A DNA stretch of 64,000 bases from Pseudoalteromonas luteoviolacea (GTDB lineage: Bacteria > Pseudomonadota > Gammaproteobacteria > Enterobacterales > Alteromonadaceae): the NCBI RefSeq assembly GCF_021654285.1, contig NZ_JAKFZS010000020.1, positions 55,136 to 119,135 on the forward strand, read 5' to 3'. Position numbers and translations under genes: made by a program. How positions within the stretch are numbered: the stretch's first letter is position 1; each line of letters opens with the position of its first letter. Positions 19,281 through 29,009 of the stretch are shown in pieces. The notes beneath the pieces were generated by a model that was not told the DNA's origin, ran no database searches, and saw only the letters and a list, made by a program, of their open reading frames with translations.

Positions 19281-20396
19281 TTAAAGTGACGCAATAAAAT
19301 CTTTTATTTTTTGGTTATCTGGAAATTTTTTAATTCCAGATTCCAGCACTGTCGATGCGTCATCAAATTGATTCAAACGTACATAGGCCTTTGCAAGTGT
19401 CGTGATAATAATCGGGTGAGAAAATTGAGGTAAGATATACTCTAATAATGCCGCACTAGCACTGACTTGAAATTCACTCGTGGCATTATTAATTTGCACA
19501 ACACTTATCATTGCAAGCATCTTAAAATCATATATTTGTGGTTCCTTTTGCAACTTATCAATCGCTAACTGCCTATCGTTTAAAAACAATTCGTACAATT
19601 TAACCGTGGCATCATCGCGGTAATATTGCTCCGGCAATAACTCAATATCAAGTGCAGAGACCATAGCTCGGGCAGTGTCTACGGTAGAAAAAGGGTTTTG
19701 TCCTGTGATCAGCCTGCCATCAATCGTCACTTGGTTCAGCATCACAGCATCTTGTTCAAATATTCCGCCTCTTTCCACTAATTTATCTTGTAGTAAGAAT
19801 GGGAAATCTTTGAGCCACTTTGATCCAAACGCATTTTCCTCCTCATTGGTAAACCCGTTGACGCGTTTACCTGAAACCAAATATTGGCCATCATTTAATT
19901 TAACATCAACTAATGCAGCAGGTCCGTGACAGACAGCCCCTATCACTCCCTGGCGCTGATATATTTTTGCGATAATCTCTTTTAATGGTTCATATTGATG
20001 CAAGTCGAACATAGGACCTTTACCACCGACGACAAACACACCATCAAACTGATTGGCATTAATTTCACTCAATTTATAAGTATTCGCTAATGATGATAAC
20101 GCTGCCTCATCTTTTAAAAATTTTTCATTATAAACTGCTGATTTATCGTAATTATCTGCAATCGGTTTACCACCTAAAGGAGAAGCCAAGGTGACCTCAA
20201 TGCCATGACGCTTGAATACATAGTAGGCCTTAGTTAGCTCACCAAACTCAAACCCAGGTTTAATCAACGTTTGGTTTTCATCCACTGCGCCGTAGCTACT
20301 CAGTACCATCAAAACCTGTCTCTGATCATCAGCAAAAGCATTTGAACTATACAGTGCAGCACCAGCAATACCTGCAAATAAAACAATGTTTTTCAT
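19281..20396 (-). CDS. Exported DJ-1/PfpI-family protein with C-terminal helical extension
   Basis: 371 aa. A signal peptide (residues 1-22, ...NAFADDQ) is followed by a class I glutamine-amidotransferase-like DJ-1/PfpI domain (about 27-240). VLMVLSSYG starts it, and GAVCHGPAALVDV holds the nucleophile-elbow Cys of Hsp31/DJ-1-type glyoxalase or chaperone proteins. The last ~120 residues are outside the domain and look like one or two TPR-type helical hairpins (TTLAKAYVRLNQFDDASTVLESG split across a helix pair). Family members degrade methylglyoxal or act as stress chaperones; the function here is not established. The periplasmic location and the C-terminal extension are unusual. Confidence 0.85.
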   Translation of the reverse strand: MKNIVLFAGIAGAALYSSNAFADDQRQVLMVLSSYGAVDENQTLIKPGFEFGELTKAYYVFKRHGIEVTLASPLGGKPIADNYDKSAVYNEKFLKDEAALSSLANTYKLSEINANQFDGVFVVGGKGPMFDLHQYEPLKEIIAKIYQRQGVIGAVCHGPAALVDVKLNDGQYLVSGKRVNGFTNEEENAFGSKWLKDFPFLLQDKLVERGGIFEQDAVMLNQVTIDGRLITGQNPFSTVDTARAMVSALDIELLPEQYYRDDATVKLYELFLNDRQLAIDKLQKEPQIYDFKMLAMISVVQINNATSEFQVSASAALLEYILPQFSHPIIITTLAKAYVRLNQFDDASTVLESGIKKFPDNQKIKDFIASL

Positions 20397-20643
20397 AACA
20401 ACTCTCCTTTGATTTAGAGTGCTATAGTAGAGGGAGTGATGTGAAAGGTCCGTGAAGCCGATACGTATTGATAGCTGAATCGATGAGAGAATTAGTAAAA
20501 ACCAAATAATATCTAATTAGTATCAGCTCATACTTTAGGAGTAAAATACTTCCCAGGTGGGTCCGTGATTTATGCTGTTAAAACTGAATTTTTTATAGGT
20601 TAGTATCGCAATGCACTTTTGCATCACAGTAGGAGAGGTCTAA

Positions 20644-21111
20644 ATGAAAAATTGTAATATTAATAATGGCAATATAGTTATTTCTGAACCGCTTTGGCAG
20701 TTATATCAAGAGGTTTATTTTTACCCTTTCATGTCGACATCTCATTATTTAAATGGTGCCATCATCAGCTTATGGAATAAACATGGTGGCATTTTAAGCT
20801 GTTATACAAATAAGAAAATCCAAAACAAAAATATAAAAGCACTTTCTCGCATATCTACTCCCATAAAATATCTTTATGGTGGCAACCATGATATGTCTTA
20901 TCGCGAGTTGAGTATTTCTCTAAACATTTCTCTATCACTTGCTCAAAAATTATCAAAACGTTTTAATCAACGTGCATTTTACTTCGTTGAAAATGGTAAT
21001 ATCACCTTATATAACAGTTATGACCTAAAGCAATGCTATACATTTAAAGAGCCGATTGTGAAAAGAATGAAGCGGTTAACCTTACCAGCTTTTAATTCGG
21101 CCCAGCTTTGA
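20644..21111 (+). CDS. Hypothetical protein with helix-turn-helix-like C-terminal half
   Basis: 155 aa, not recognised. TAGGAGAGG precedes the ATG, so it is probably expressed. No signal peptide or membrane helix is seen. The segment MSYRELSISLNISLSLAQKL (about 86-105) reads like a winged HTH that recruits a specific step. Asn, Ser and Tyr are abundant. It stands alone, upstream of the hybrid kinase by 299 bp, with no conserved partner. Confidence 0.7.
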   Translation: MKNCNINNGNIVISEPLWQLYQEVYFYPFMSTSHYLNGAIISLWNKHGGILSCYTNKKIQNKNIKALSRISTPIKYLYGGNHDMSYRELSISLNISLSLAQKLSKRFNQRAFYFVENGNITLYNSYDLKQCYTFKEPIVKRMKRLTLPAFNSAQL

Positions 21112-21410
21112 TCACATACCCACAAGTCAATTATTCTTTCTATTGCTGTTTTTATCACTACACGTTGTTGTTCTTTATTTTTATCATGTTCAACTTGAGT
21201 ACAAAATTACACTATCATTTTCACTAGGCGTTTTTATTGATTTAGAATAAGAAATATTATCTCAGCACTTCTTTACAACTTGAAGAAACGAACTAAAAAT
21301 ATGATTTTACTATTTTTACTAGTACTGAGATGTTGCCGATGAACATTCCCACCGCTTAATCTGTATTTATTGACTAAACTAACTAGTAAACACCCAGCTA
21401 AGCAGTACCT

Positions 21411-23798
21411 ATGCGACTCAAAACTAGACTCCCTCTTGTATTAGCTATCACTGCTTTAGTTCCTATGCTTATCATTTTTTTCATCGCCATGGTACACAGC
21501 ACGCGTCAAGCTGGAGAGGTGAGTATTAGAGCAGCACAATCTGAAGTACTCAATGCCGCTGCAATTTTTGATGCATACTTCTCACAGCGCAAATCAGAAA
21601 TAGCGACTTTAGCCCGCCAACCTGTTCTGAAAACGATGAATTTTAGCCAAATTAGACCTATTCTGTTCGCTGAGAAAAATGCGCATAATGGAATTTATGA
21701 GAAGTTCATCTTAGGCAGACAAGATGGTAGCTTTCACAACACTGAAGGGGGCAATCCACATCATGGCATGCGAAGAACCTTTGATGACACAGATCCTAAT
21801 GCAAAAGTTAAAACCATTATAAAAAGAGACTATTGGCAAAATACAATTAGCAATAACGTCGATGGGCTGCCTCGAGTTTACGTCTCAGAACCAATGATTT
21901 CTTACACCACAGGCGTCATGCAAATCGTAGTCGCTGCTTCGATTTTAGAGCAAGATAATCAGGTGGCGGGGTTACTGGGTGGCAGTATTCCGTGGCGAGA
22001 AGTTGACCGTCTCGTTGACAATGTAAAAGGACATGTTCTGGCACAATTTGGAGAGCAAGCCAAGTTAATGTTGGTTTCCAGTACCGGCGTATACATGTAT
22101 CACTGGGATATGAACAAGACCATTCAACACAAGCATATTGACGGCAAATATGTACTCAACGATATTGGCGAGAAAAGCAGTGTCATCACACGTATCACCA
22201 AAGAGCAAGATCCTTCATTACAAAAATTGGGGCTTAAAATGATCGCAGGGTTTGAAGGTCATGGACAGTTTATGCTTGACCCACAGACACAAGCTTTTGT
22301 TTTTTATGCGCCCATTCGTGCTGCGAATTATAGCCTAGCAGTCGTCTTACCTGAAGGCGTTGTGTTTGCATCTGCCTACGCACTCAAAGAAAAATTAATT
22401 GTAATACTGACGCTGGCCACACTAGTCAGCATGTTAGTTTCGTGGTGGATTGCATATAGATTATATAGCCCAATTTCTCGGCTAACCTTTGCAGCTAACT
22501 CCCTCGCAAAAGGGCAATATGACGTACATTTAAAAGCAAAAGGGGATGATGAGATCTCTGAATTAAGTCGCACGTTTGAAGCGATGCGCAGTACCATTTA
22601 TGCAAGAGAAAGTGACTTAGAAAGTAGAGTTGAAAGACGAACACAAGCGCTTGAGCGAGCGATGCATGCAGCTGAAATGGCAGTCTCTGCAAAAAGCCGT
22701 TTTTTGGCTAATATGAGCCACGAAATTCGCACGCCTATGAATGGCATATTAGGCACTATTCAATTACTAGAACAAGAAGCGAACTTTAGTAAAGAACAAA
22801 AGCATCTATTAAAGCTTGCCAGCGTGTCAGGTAGTAATCTATTGACACTCATTAATGATATTCTCGATATCTCGAAATTAGAGCAAGGCCAAATCAGTCT
22901 ATACGAAGAACCATTTGAGCTTAAAAGTACCGTCGATCATTTACTCCACTTAACCCAATCTAGAGCGCGCTCAAAGCCAATCACTATGCTTTATACCATA
23001 GTGCCAAATACGCCATTAGAAATTGCCAGTGATAAACATAGACTGCAGCAAGTCCTACTTAATTTGCTCAGTAATGCATATAAGTTTACGACGCAGGGGG
23101 AAGTCGCCTTATTCATTCAACTCAACCCTAAAAACAACGAGCAGCTACTATTCACAGTGAAGGACACCGGGATCGGGATCAAAGCGGAGCAACAAGAAAA
23201 GATTTTTGACCCATTTTGTCAGGAGGATGACAGCACAACCAAGCGCTTTGGAGGCACTGGACTGGGCTTAAGTATTTGCCAACAACTCGTCAGCCTTGCT
23301 GGCGGCACACTATCTTGTGAATCACAGCCAGGTAAAGGCGCAACATTCACCTTTACATGGCCGTACTCACCCTGTTGCTTAATAGAACCAGGTGATGGCG
23401 AACAAACACAATGTGCTCGGCTTAATGGCCATGTGTTGCTTGCTGAAGACAACGCCATCAATCAAGTTGTTATCTGCGCTATGTTAGAAAAGCTTGGACT
23501 ACGTGTTGACTTAGCAAAAGATGGTCAGCAAGTGCTTGAAAAAATAGAGCTGGATTACTTTGATTTAATTCTGATGGATGTGCATATGCCCAAAATGGAT
23601 GGCATAGAAGCAACTAAACACATCAGAGCCCATCCTAAGTATAGCCAGATGGTGATCATCGCTATCACGGCGAATGTGTTTTTAGAGGACATAGCGACAT
23701 ACTATAGTGCAGGTATGGATGACTTTGTCGCCAAACCCGTCGAAATGACGAAGCTCGAATTAGTATTGAGCAAATGGTTAGGAATAAAAAACAGCTAA
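21411..23798 (+). CDS. Hybrid sensor histidine kinase (dCache - HAMP - HisKA - HATPase - REC)
   Basis: 795 aa. TM1 lies at about 8-28 and is followed by a ~290-residue periplasmic dCache-type sensor (AAIFDAYFSQRKSEI, then FYAPIRAANYSLAVVLP). TM2 is at about 325-347, then HAMP (YSPISRLTFAANSLAKGQYD). HisKA has phospho-His 437 (NMSHEIRTPMNG). The ATPase has NLLSNAYKFT, DTGIGI and GTGLGLSI. The receiver has LLAEDNAINQ and phospho-Asp 723 (LMDVHMPKMDG). There is no HPt domain, so phosphotransfer must use a separate HPt protein. Its 3' end overlaps the convergent cupin gene by 21 bp. dCache sensors usually bind small metabolites. Confidence 0.95.
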   Translation: MRLKTRLPLVLAITALVPMLIIFFIAMVHSTRQAGEVSIRAAQSEVLNAAAIFDAYFSQRKSEIATLARQPVLKTMNFSQIRPILFAEKNAHNGIYEKFILGRQDGSFHNTEGGNPHHGMRRTFDDTDPNAKVKTIIKRDYWQNTISNNVDGLPRVYVSEPMISYTTGVMQIVVAASILEQDNQVAGLLGGSIPWREVDRLVDNVKGHVLAQFGEQAKLMLVSSTGVYMYHWDMNKTIQHKHIDGKYVLNDIGEKSSVITRITKEQDPSLQKLGLKMIAGFEGHGQFMLDPQTQAFVFYAPIRAANYSLAVVLPEGVVFASAYALKEKLIVILTLATLVSMLVSWWIAYRLYSPISRLTFAANSLAKGQYDVHLKAKGDDEISELSRTFEAMRSTIYARESDLESRVERRTQALERAMHAAEMAVSAKSRFLANMSHEIRTPMNGILGTIQLLEQEANFSKEQKHLLKLASVSGSNLLTLINDILDISKLEQGQISLYEEPFELKSTVDHLLHLTQSRARSKPITMLYTIVPNTPLEIASDKHRLQQVLLNLLSNAYKFTTQGEVALFIQLNPKNNEQLLFTVKDTGIGIKAEQQEKIFDPFCQEDDSTTKRFGGTGLGLSICQQLVSLAGGTLSCESQPGKGATFTFTWPYSPCCLIEPGDGEQTQCARLNGHVLLAEDNAINQVVICAMLEKLGLRVDLAKDGQQVLEKIELDYFDLILMDVHMPKMDGIEATKHIRAHPKYSQMVIIAITANVFLEDIATYYSAGMDDFVAKPVEMTKLELVLSKWLGIKNS

Positions 23799-24104
23799 CC
23801 ACACCGTTTCTTCATCCGGTTTGGTCCAACTGACTTTATGTTTACAATGTGCTGGGATATTAATGTGCTCTCCAACACCGAGCTTTATTATCCGTCCGTC
23901 AGCAAAGGTTATCTCTCCCTCACCTTGCAATACAATGACCCATTCATGTTGTGCTTGATCATACCACCCTGTCTCTGGAGACGTATGGCCACGAGATATA
24001 ATGCGCTCTATTTTCACATCATCATTACCGGCAATAAGCTCAAAAAACTCATCCGATAAATCTTGTGGCATCGCATCAAATACGCTTTTCTTAATTTCGC
24101 TCAT
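23778..24104 (-). CDS. Cupin-domain protein
   Basis: 108 aa single cupin. GWYDQAQHEWVIVLQGEGEI and GEHINIPAHCKHKV contain the two cupin motifs; HEW plus H-x3-H could bind a metal. The ATG at 24104 has AAGGAA-like purines upstream. A longer frame would read back through tRNA-Ala and is not credible. Its stop lies 21 bp inside the 3' end of the convergent hybrid kinase gene. The function is unknown. Confidence 0.85.
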   Translation of the reverse strand: MSEIKKSVFDAMPQDLSDEFFELIAGNDDVKIERIISRGHTSPETGWYDQAQHEWVIVLQGEGEITFADGRIIKLGVGEHINIPAHCKHKVSWTKPDEETVWLAVFYS

Positions 24105-24173
24105 AAGGAAACCTCTATACAGATTAACATAATCGTAAAAAATGAAGATAAGGTAAGTATTAGTAGAAGGACT

Positions 24174-24249
<76 letters not shown>

Positions 24250-24336
24250 AAGTTAGCGAGTAAGAGTTTATTATATCTTGTTAATTTGTAAAGCAGTTTT
24301 TTCCTAATAATCAAACCACCCAACAAATATCATTTC

Positions 24337-24371
24337 CCAAAAAGTAGCGACCAGCAATAAGTTGGTCGCTA
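24337..24371 (-). terminator. Terminator of the FMN reductase gene
   Basis: On the minus strand TAGCGACC - loop - GGTCGCTA is followed by CTTTTT, beginning about 35 bp after the stop codon. Confidence 0.8.
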
Positions 24372-24405
24372 TAGTTACGGTTTAACTTTGGTGACAACGG
24401 GGGTT

Positions 24406-24933
24406 TTAGTTTGTTAATTTTTTTAACGCGCTGTCTAATGAACCAATCAATTCATCATTAATCAGTGTGTTTTTTTCCATATCAAAGTTGTCAAAAAAGC
24501 TAGGAATAGACAAGTGTGCTTTTACATCTGCAGCAAAGTATGGGGCTGAATTTACTGCGGCATTCAAAACACTTTGTGCGCCACCAGGGCCTGGCGACGT
24601 CGCCAACAATAGCATAGGTGTGTTTTGATATACTTTCATGTCAATGCGTGATACCCAGTCAAAGATATTTTTATACGCAGCTGTATATGAACCATTATGT
24701 TCAGCAAATGAAATGACAATGGCATCTGCACCGCCTACCTTATCGTAAAAGCGCTGCGCCTGCTCAGGGATACCATGCTCTTTTTCACGGTCAATGCTAT
24801 ATATAGGCATTTCAAAATCATTCAAATCTAAAATTTCTACTTCAGCTTGCTCAATGCGAGAGGTGGCATATTTCACTAATGCGTTATTGATTGACTGACG
24901 GCTGTTACTTGCTGCAAATGCTAATACTTTCAT
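24406..24933 (-). CDS. NAD(P)H-dependent FMN reductase family protein
   Basis: 175 aa flavodoxin-like fold. MKVLAFAASNSRQSINNALV is the FMN phosphate loop region, and SFAEHNGSYTAAYKNIFDW is the family's second signature. It probably reduces FMN or quinones in the cytoplasm with NAD(P)H. The ATG at 24933 has GGAG 7 nt upstream; an upstream TTG is less likely. The divergent LysR regulator about 118 bp away probably controls it (inference from arrangement). Confidence 0.9.
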   Translation of the reverse strand: MKVLAFAASNSRQSINNALVKYATSRIEQAEVEILDLNDFEMPIYSIDREKEHGIPEQAQRFYDKVGGADAIVISFAEHNGSYTAAYKNIFDWVSRIDMKVYQNTPMLLLATSPGPGGAQSVLNAAVNSAPYFAADVKAHLSIPSFFDNFDMEKNTLINDELIGSLDSALKKLTN

Positions 24934-25051
24934 GATGCACTCCAAAATAGTTGCTTTATTTATCGTGATTAATTGCTCAACTTGATGACAAACAGTGTAG
25001 ATTAAGTTCTAATAAACATTAATAGGGCAATTGAAAAGTTACTGTTTCCAT

Positions 25052-25948
25052 ATGAATCATAATCTATTTGAAGGGATCGAGGTGTTTGTCAAAGTGGTGC
25101 AATGCAATAGCTTTGCAGAAGCTGCACATCAGCTCGGACACTCCCCATCTCATATCAGTAAAGTCATAAATCGATTAGAAGCTCGACTTGGCATGCGGCT
25201 GTTAAATAGAACAACGCGCACGCTTGCGTTAACACCCGATGGCGAAGTCTATTTTCAGCATTGTGTACAGCTGATTTCAGATGCAGAACAAACACTGCAG
25301 TTACTGACAAACGAAGAAAACAAACCAAAAGGCGTACTAAAAATTAGTTGTCCAGTGGCATTTAGTTTAGATTATGTCCGACCTATCGCGGCTGAGTATC
25401 TAAAGAAATACCCAAATGTGACCATTGAGTGGGATATTAACGATCGTGCAGTTGATATCGTAGGCGATGGCTTTGACTTGGCACTTAGAGCTACAACACG
25501 TCTGGAAGAGTCCAGCTTGATCTGCAAACGGATCTATAAGTGCAGAACACTCGTCGTTGCAAGCCCAAATTACATTGAACAATATGGCAGGCCACATCAC
25601 CCAAGGGAGTTAACTAAGCATCACTGTATTTGCTACAGCAACCTAAAAACTCCAGATCGCTGGGAGTTTACTGAACAGTCAGGAAAATCATTCATCGTCG
25701 ACGTGCGCAAACGCGTTAATTGCAACAACGGTAAAATGCAAGCCGCGCTTGCCATAGATGGGATTGGTATCACCAGATTACCTGAGTTTTACTTAGAAGA
25801 CGCATTAAAGACCAAGCAATTAGAAATACTATTTGAGTGCTATGAGCAAAAGCCAGTTGAAGTATATGTAATGTACCCAAGCAGAAAACACCTCTCGCCT
25901 AAAGTACGTTATTTTATTGACATGCTGGCACAGAAATTGTCGCCCTAG
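25052..25948 (+). CDS. LysR-family transcriptional regulator
   Basis: 298 aa. The N-terminal winged HTH is typical (SFAEAAHQLGHSPSHISKVI, LEARLGMRLLNRTTRTLALT). An effector-binding domain runs from about 90 to the end. No ribosome site clearly decides the start: ATG 25052 gives the usual LysR N-terminus, while a TTG at 25031 is in frame. It is divergent from the FMN reductase gene, in the common LysR/oxidoreductase arrangement. Confidence 0.92.
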   Translation: MNHNLFEGIEVFVKVVQCNSFAEAAHQLGHSPSHISKVINRLEARLGMRLLNRTTRTLALTPDGEVYFQHCVQLISDAEQTLQLLTNEENKPKGVLKISCPVAFSLDYVRPIAAEYLKKYPNVTIEWDINDRAVDIVGDGFDLALRATTRLEESSLICKRIYKCRTLVVASPNYIEQYGRPHHPRELTKHHCICYSNLKTPDRWEFTEQSGKSFIVDVRKRVNCNNGKMQAALAIDGIGITRLPEFYLEDALKTKQLEILFECYEQKPVEVYVMYPSRKHLSPKVRYFIDMLAQKLSP

Positions 25949-25958
25949 CAATCACACA

Positions 25959-26693
25959 CTAATTGGATATTGCCCCATAACGCTGATAAATTTTCTCAAT
26001 TTCTTTATTGTGCCTCATCAATGAGAGCGCTTCATCGAGCTCCTTTTGCAGTCGTTTTAAATGGGGTTGTAATCGCATATGCACAGGCAACTTACTGATT
26101 TCATATAGCGCTTTAAACTCAGCATAGTCTGAGTTACGTTTTTGATAATACGCTGCTGTAGCATCACCTATCATCACACAGTCAATGCGCTTATGTGCAA
26201 GCTGGAACAATAACTCTTTTTCTGATGTATTGTCATACACCATGATTTTATCAGTGCCGAAGTGTGCTTCAAATTCGCCATACCTATAACCACGCACACG
26301 CCCAAATACCTTGCCATAAAACGCAACGGGGTTGTCAACAACAAGGGCATCCTTCCTACCTAAAACAACCTCTCGAGAATACGCGTAGGCGCGAGAATAG
26401 ATTGCTGGTTTAACACCCTCAACTCTCCAGCTTGGGTTAACACCTGGTTCAATATCAATCTTGCCCAAATCAAACTGCTTTTGCCCACGCGCAACAGACC
26501 AAGGCACCAGCTCAAAAGTATGTCCTGTTAACTCACTTAAGCGCACAAAAAGATCACTAAAAATACCGGATTGCTTACCATTTACGATGAAGTTATACGG
26601 CGGGTTTGCACCATGATAGACCAAAACGGTGTAATGCTCAGCAACACCGACTGAAGAGAATAACAATGCAAAAAAATACAGCAAGTAACGCAT
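25959..26693 (-). CDS. Periplasmic solute-binding protein, family 3-like
   Basis: 244 aa with a signal peptide (residues 1-18, ...SSVGVAEHY). The fold signature GANPPYNFIVNGKQSGIFSD and FELVPWSVARGQKQ resemble SBP_bac_3 proteins, and DCVMIGDATAAYY is the hinge-return strand. No ABC transporter genes are beside it. Solitary members of this kind are common in marine gammaproteobacteria and may be sensors or orphan binding proteins. It converges on the LysR gene with a 10-bp gap. Confidence 0.82.
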   Translation of the reverse strand: MRYLLYFFALLFSSVGVAEHYTVLVYHGANPPYNFIVNGKQSGIFSDLFVRLSELTGHTFELVPWSVARGQKQFDLGKIDIEPGVNPSWRVEGVKPAIYSRAYAYSREVVLGRKDALVVDNPVAFYGKVFGRVRGYRYGEFEAHFGTDKIMVYDNTSEKELLFQLAHKRIDCVMIGDATAAYYQKRNSDYAEFKALYEISKLPVHMRLQPHLKRLQKELDEALSLMRHNKEIEKIYQRYGAISN

Positions 26694-27083
26694 GATCTAG
26701 CCAAATTAACCTGATAGTTATCAACTTAGCACAAATTTTACACAGATTATGAATTCGCACCTTTTTTGAACAGAAAAAGTACGATTTCTTGCCTTATTGG
26801 TAACACCGCCATTTTTGGCACTAAATACAAAGAAACAATATTCTCATTACTTAAACAAAACGGCTAAATAATACCCATAAATTTCATTTTATAAATTTTT
26901 TCTTCATTTTTTTGACTTTAATCATAAATATTATATTCATTTATTCGTTTAATAATTATGTACGAACGCAAGGTCTCTCACTTTGTAGTTTACGTTGTGA
27001 AGGAAACAACACGACAACAACTCCGTACATAAAATTTATTACGAGCCAATGAGGCTCTTTATTCTCAAGAAAAGGAAAAAACT
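26694..27083. other. Intergenic region with a hairpin near its right end
   Basis: 390 A+T-rich bases separating divergent genes. A short hairpin GAGCC-AATGA-GGCTC at 27043-27057 is followed by TTTATT and then by the ribosome site (AAGGAAAA) of the next gene. It may be the end of a small transcript or a structured 5' UTR. Nothing else is recognisable. Confidence 0.45.
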
Positions 27084-27467
27084 ATGAAAACTGGCGTATT
27101 ATTCTCACTAATTGCCGTTGCTGCCGCTGCTAACGTATCAGCTGAAGAGCTGCCTGCTGATGCTGGTTATGCAAGTGTTCAAGAAGTGCTGGAATATGGT
27201 CGTAAGTATCAAGCTATCAGAACACAGCTTAAAGATGCAGGATATCGCTTCCACAACTGTCACACCCAAGTAATCAATTACTTCGTGACACCAATGCAAC
27301 CTGAATATCTTTATGCAAAAACTGAGTGCACTTACTCGACGCCAAGTGGTGGCAGCTACTCTCTACAAACAGACTATGCAAAAGTCACGATTGATGTAAA
27401 TTATAATCAAGAGTTTGGTTTGTATAGAGAAGGTGATGTGACAGTAAACTATATGACTGTTTACTAA
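27084..27467 (+). CDS. Hypothetical exported protein
   Basis: 127 aa with a clear signal peptide (about 1-20, ending NVSAEE). The mature part is Tyr-rich, has two Cys (FHNCHTQ and KTECTY) that may form a disulphide, and probably folds as beta strands (KVTIDVNYNQ, DVTVNYMTV). AAGGAAAA precedes the ATG. No family is recognised. It stands alone and is followed by a hairpin. Confidence 0.78.
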   Translation: MKTGVLFSLIAVAAAANVSAEELPADAGYASVQEVLEYGRKYQAIRTQLKDAGYRFHNCHTQVINYFVTPMQPEYLYAKTECTYSTPSGGSYSLQTDYAKVTIDVNYNQEFGLYREGDVTVNYMTVY

Positions 27468-27825
27468 TCATACCGCTGACAGAGCCACTACTCATACCGG
27501 TTAAAATTAGTTGCTCAGTGAACAGTGGATGGGACACCTTTTTGGAGGTGTTCCCATTAATAAGTATCACCTCAAGCCTATCTTATGACCAGCTTAATGC
27601 CCAAAGCTAACTCCGCTATAAATATTTAAATAATTTATAGGTAATTCTGAGTATACCCTTATAAATCGACTTATTTACCTATAATATTTACACCTATTGA
27701 ATGAAGATTTTAAATGGTTGTCAATCGACTAAAACTTAAAGTCTTTTACTGATAATAAATCCAAGGTTGTCAGCCGTACGACATACCTAAAAAATCACAT
27801 AAATTAGCATATAAACGGGGTTAAA
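27468..27825. other. Intergenic region with terminator-like hairpin
   Basis: 358 bp. GGGACACC at 27531 and GGTGTTCCC ending at 27555 form a stem with one bulge after the exported-protein gene. It lacks a T-run but is the only candidate terminator. The remaining 250 bp contain the promoter region of the NarL-type regulator. Confidence 0.45.
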
Positions 27826-28467
27826 ATGGGTTACGATGACTCAAGTCATTTAACAATCTTAATTGCGGATGATCATCACCTAATAAGGCAGGGATTACAC
27901 TCCTTAATCATGCAATCACACACACGATACCAAGTTGATGATGTCGCCACAGGAGAGCAGGCTTGGCAATACATTACTGAACACGAACCCGACCTTGCGA
28001 TTTTAGATGTTTCTATGGGTAGCCTCTGTGGATTAAAAGTATGCGAGAGAGTCAAACAAAAAAAGCTAAAAACACGCATTATCTTTCTCAGTATGTATGA
28101 TGATGTAAAAATAATACGCCGTGCACTTGAAATAGGTGCAGACGGATATTTATCTAAAAGCGAAGCATTTGCCACCCTAAATCAAGCAATCAAAGTCGTG
28201 ACCAGTGGTCAGTCTTTTATCAGCCCAGATATTAAAGCTGAACTAGCACAACACCAATCAAGCGATACACACAAAACTTTAACGAACAGAGAAAAACAAA
28301 TCGTCAGCTATATCAGTCAAGGTAAATCAAATCGGCAAACTGCTGATATTTTGTGTATTTCTGTCAAAACAGTTGATAACCACCGCACCAAGGTAATGAA
28401 AAAGCTTGGCGTTAAAAAAGCGGCTGAGCTTGTAAAATATGCGCTTGAAGAGAGACTAATTGTTTAA
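27826..28467 (+). CDS. NarL/FixJ-family response regulator
   Basis: 213 aa. The receiver domain has LIADDHHLIRQGL and phospho-Asp 61 (LAILDVSMG). K-S in YLSKSEAF is the conserved Lys region. The LuxR-type HTH at about 145-205 is intact (LTNREKQIVSYISQGKSNRQ, CISVKTVDNHRTKVMKKL). No histidine kinase is adjacent, so it is an orphan whose partner lies elsewhere. It is upstream of the dockerin/cohesin genes by 540 bp, but a link to them is not shown. Confidence 0.93.
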   Translation: MGYDDSSHLTILIADDHHLIRQGLHSLIMQSHTRYQVDDVATGEQAWQYITEHEPDLAILDVSMGSLCGLKVCERVKQKKLKTRIIFLSMYDDVKIIRRALEIGADGYLSKSEAFATLNQAIKVVTSGQSFISPDIKAELAQHQSSDTHKTLTNREKQIVSYISQGKSNRQTADILCISVKTVDNHRTKVMKKLGVKKAAELVKYALEERLIV

Positions 28468-29009
28468 ATAAATTGAGCTCTCACCTTAGAACATTATTTT
28501 ATTTGACTTAATTATCGTCGTTTAACCGTCAGCTATATTTACGTTTTAAACAACTCGTTTTTAGCCCATTAAGTGGAGTTATAATAACACGAGGTAGTTA
28601 TGGTCATTTGACTAAAAATGAATTCACTGTGGGAGGTTGCAAGCACATTAAACAACATGCGATGACTTGCGCTTCTACACTCTATTTCGCCCCCAACAAT
28701 TTAATTTTTCATTCATATTTATTACGTTCTTTGATAAAACTCACACGCCAAAGCCCCCATAAAATAAACTCTTATAAACTTGTTAAAAAACAAATTTATG
28801 GCTCTGGAATTCAGAATTTGAAAGACCTTTACTAAAAGTGCTTTATGGAAGAGGTTGCTTATTGCATAGCTCACCATCCCCCTAACTTTTTGAACCCATA
28901 TAGGGTAAATACCCTATTTCATTTTAAGCGTTCATAACGTAATTTACCCATTTTATTGCAGTAGATAACGGCTTATCTCAATAACCAATACTTCTCAAAG
29001 GGAAATTTT
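28468..29009. other. Intergenic region with an 18-bp palindrome
   Basis: 542 bp without a gene I can support. A 75-codon frame starting at TTG 28608 lacks signals and similarity. A near-perfect palindrome, ATAGGGTA-AA-TACCCTAT, lies at 28900-28917, about 93 bp before the dockerin gene. It is a candidate operator or short hairpin. Confidence 0.45.

Noticed and set aside
28608..28835. 75-codon frame between the NarL regulator and the dockerin gene
   Set aside because: It starts at TTG without a ribosome site and has no domain or signal peptide.
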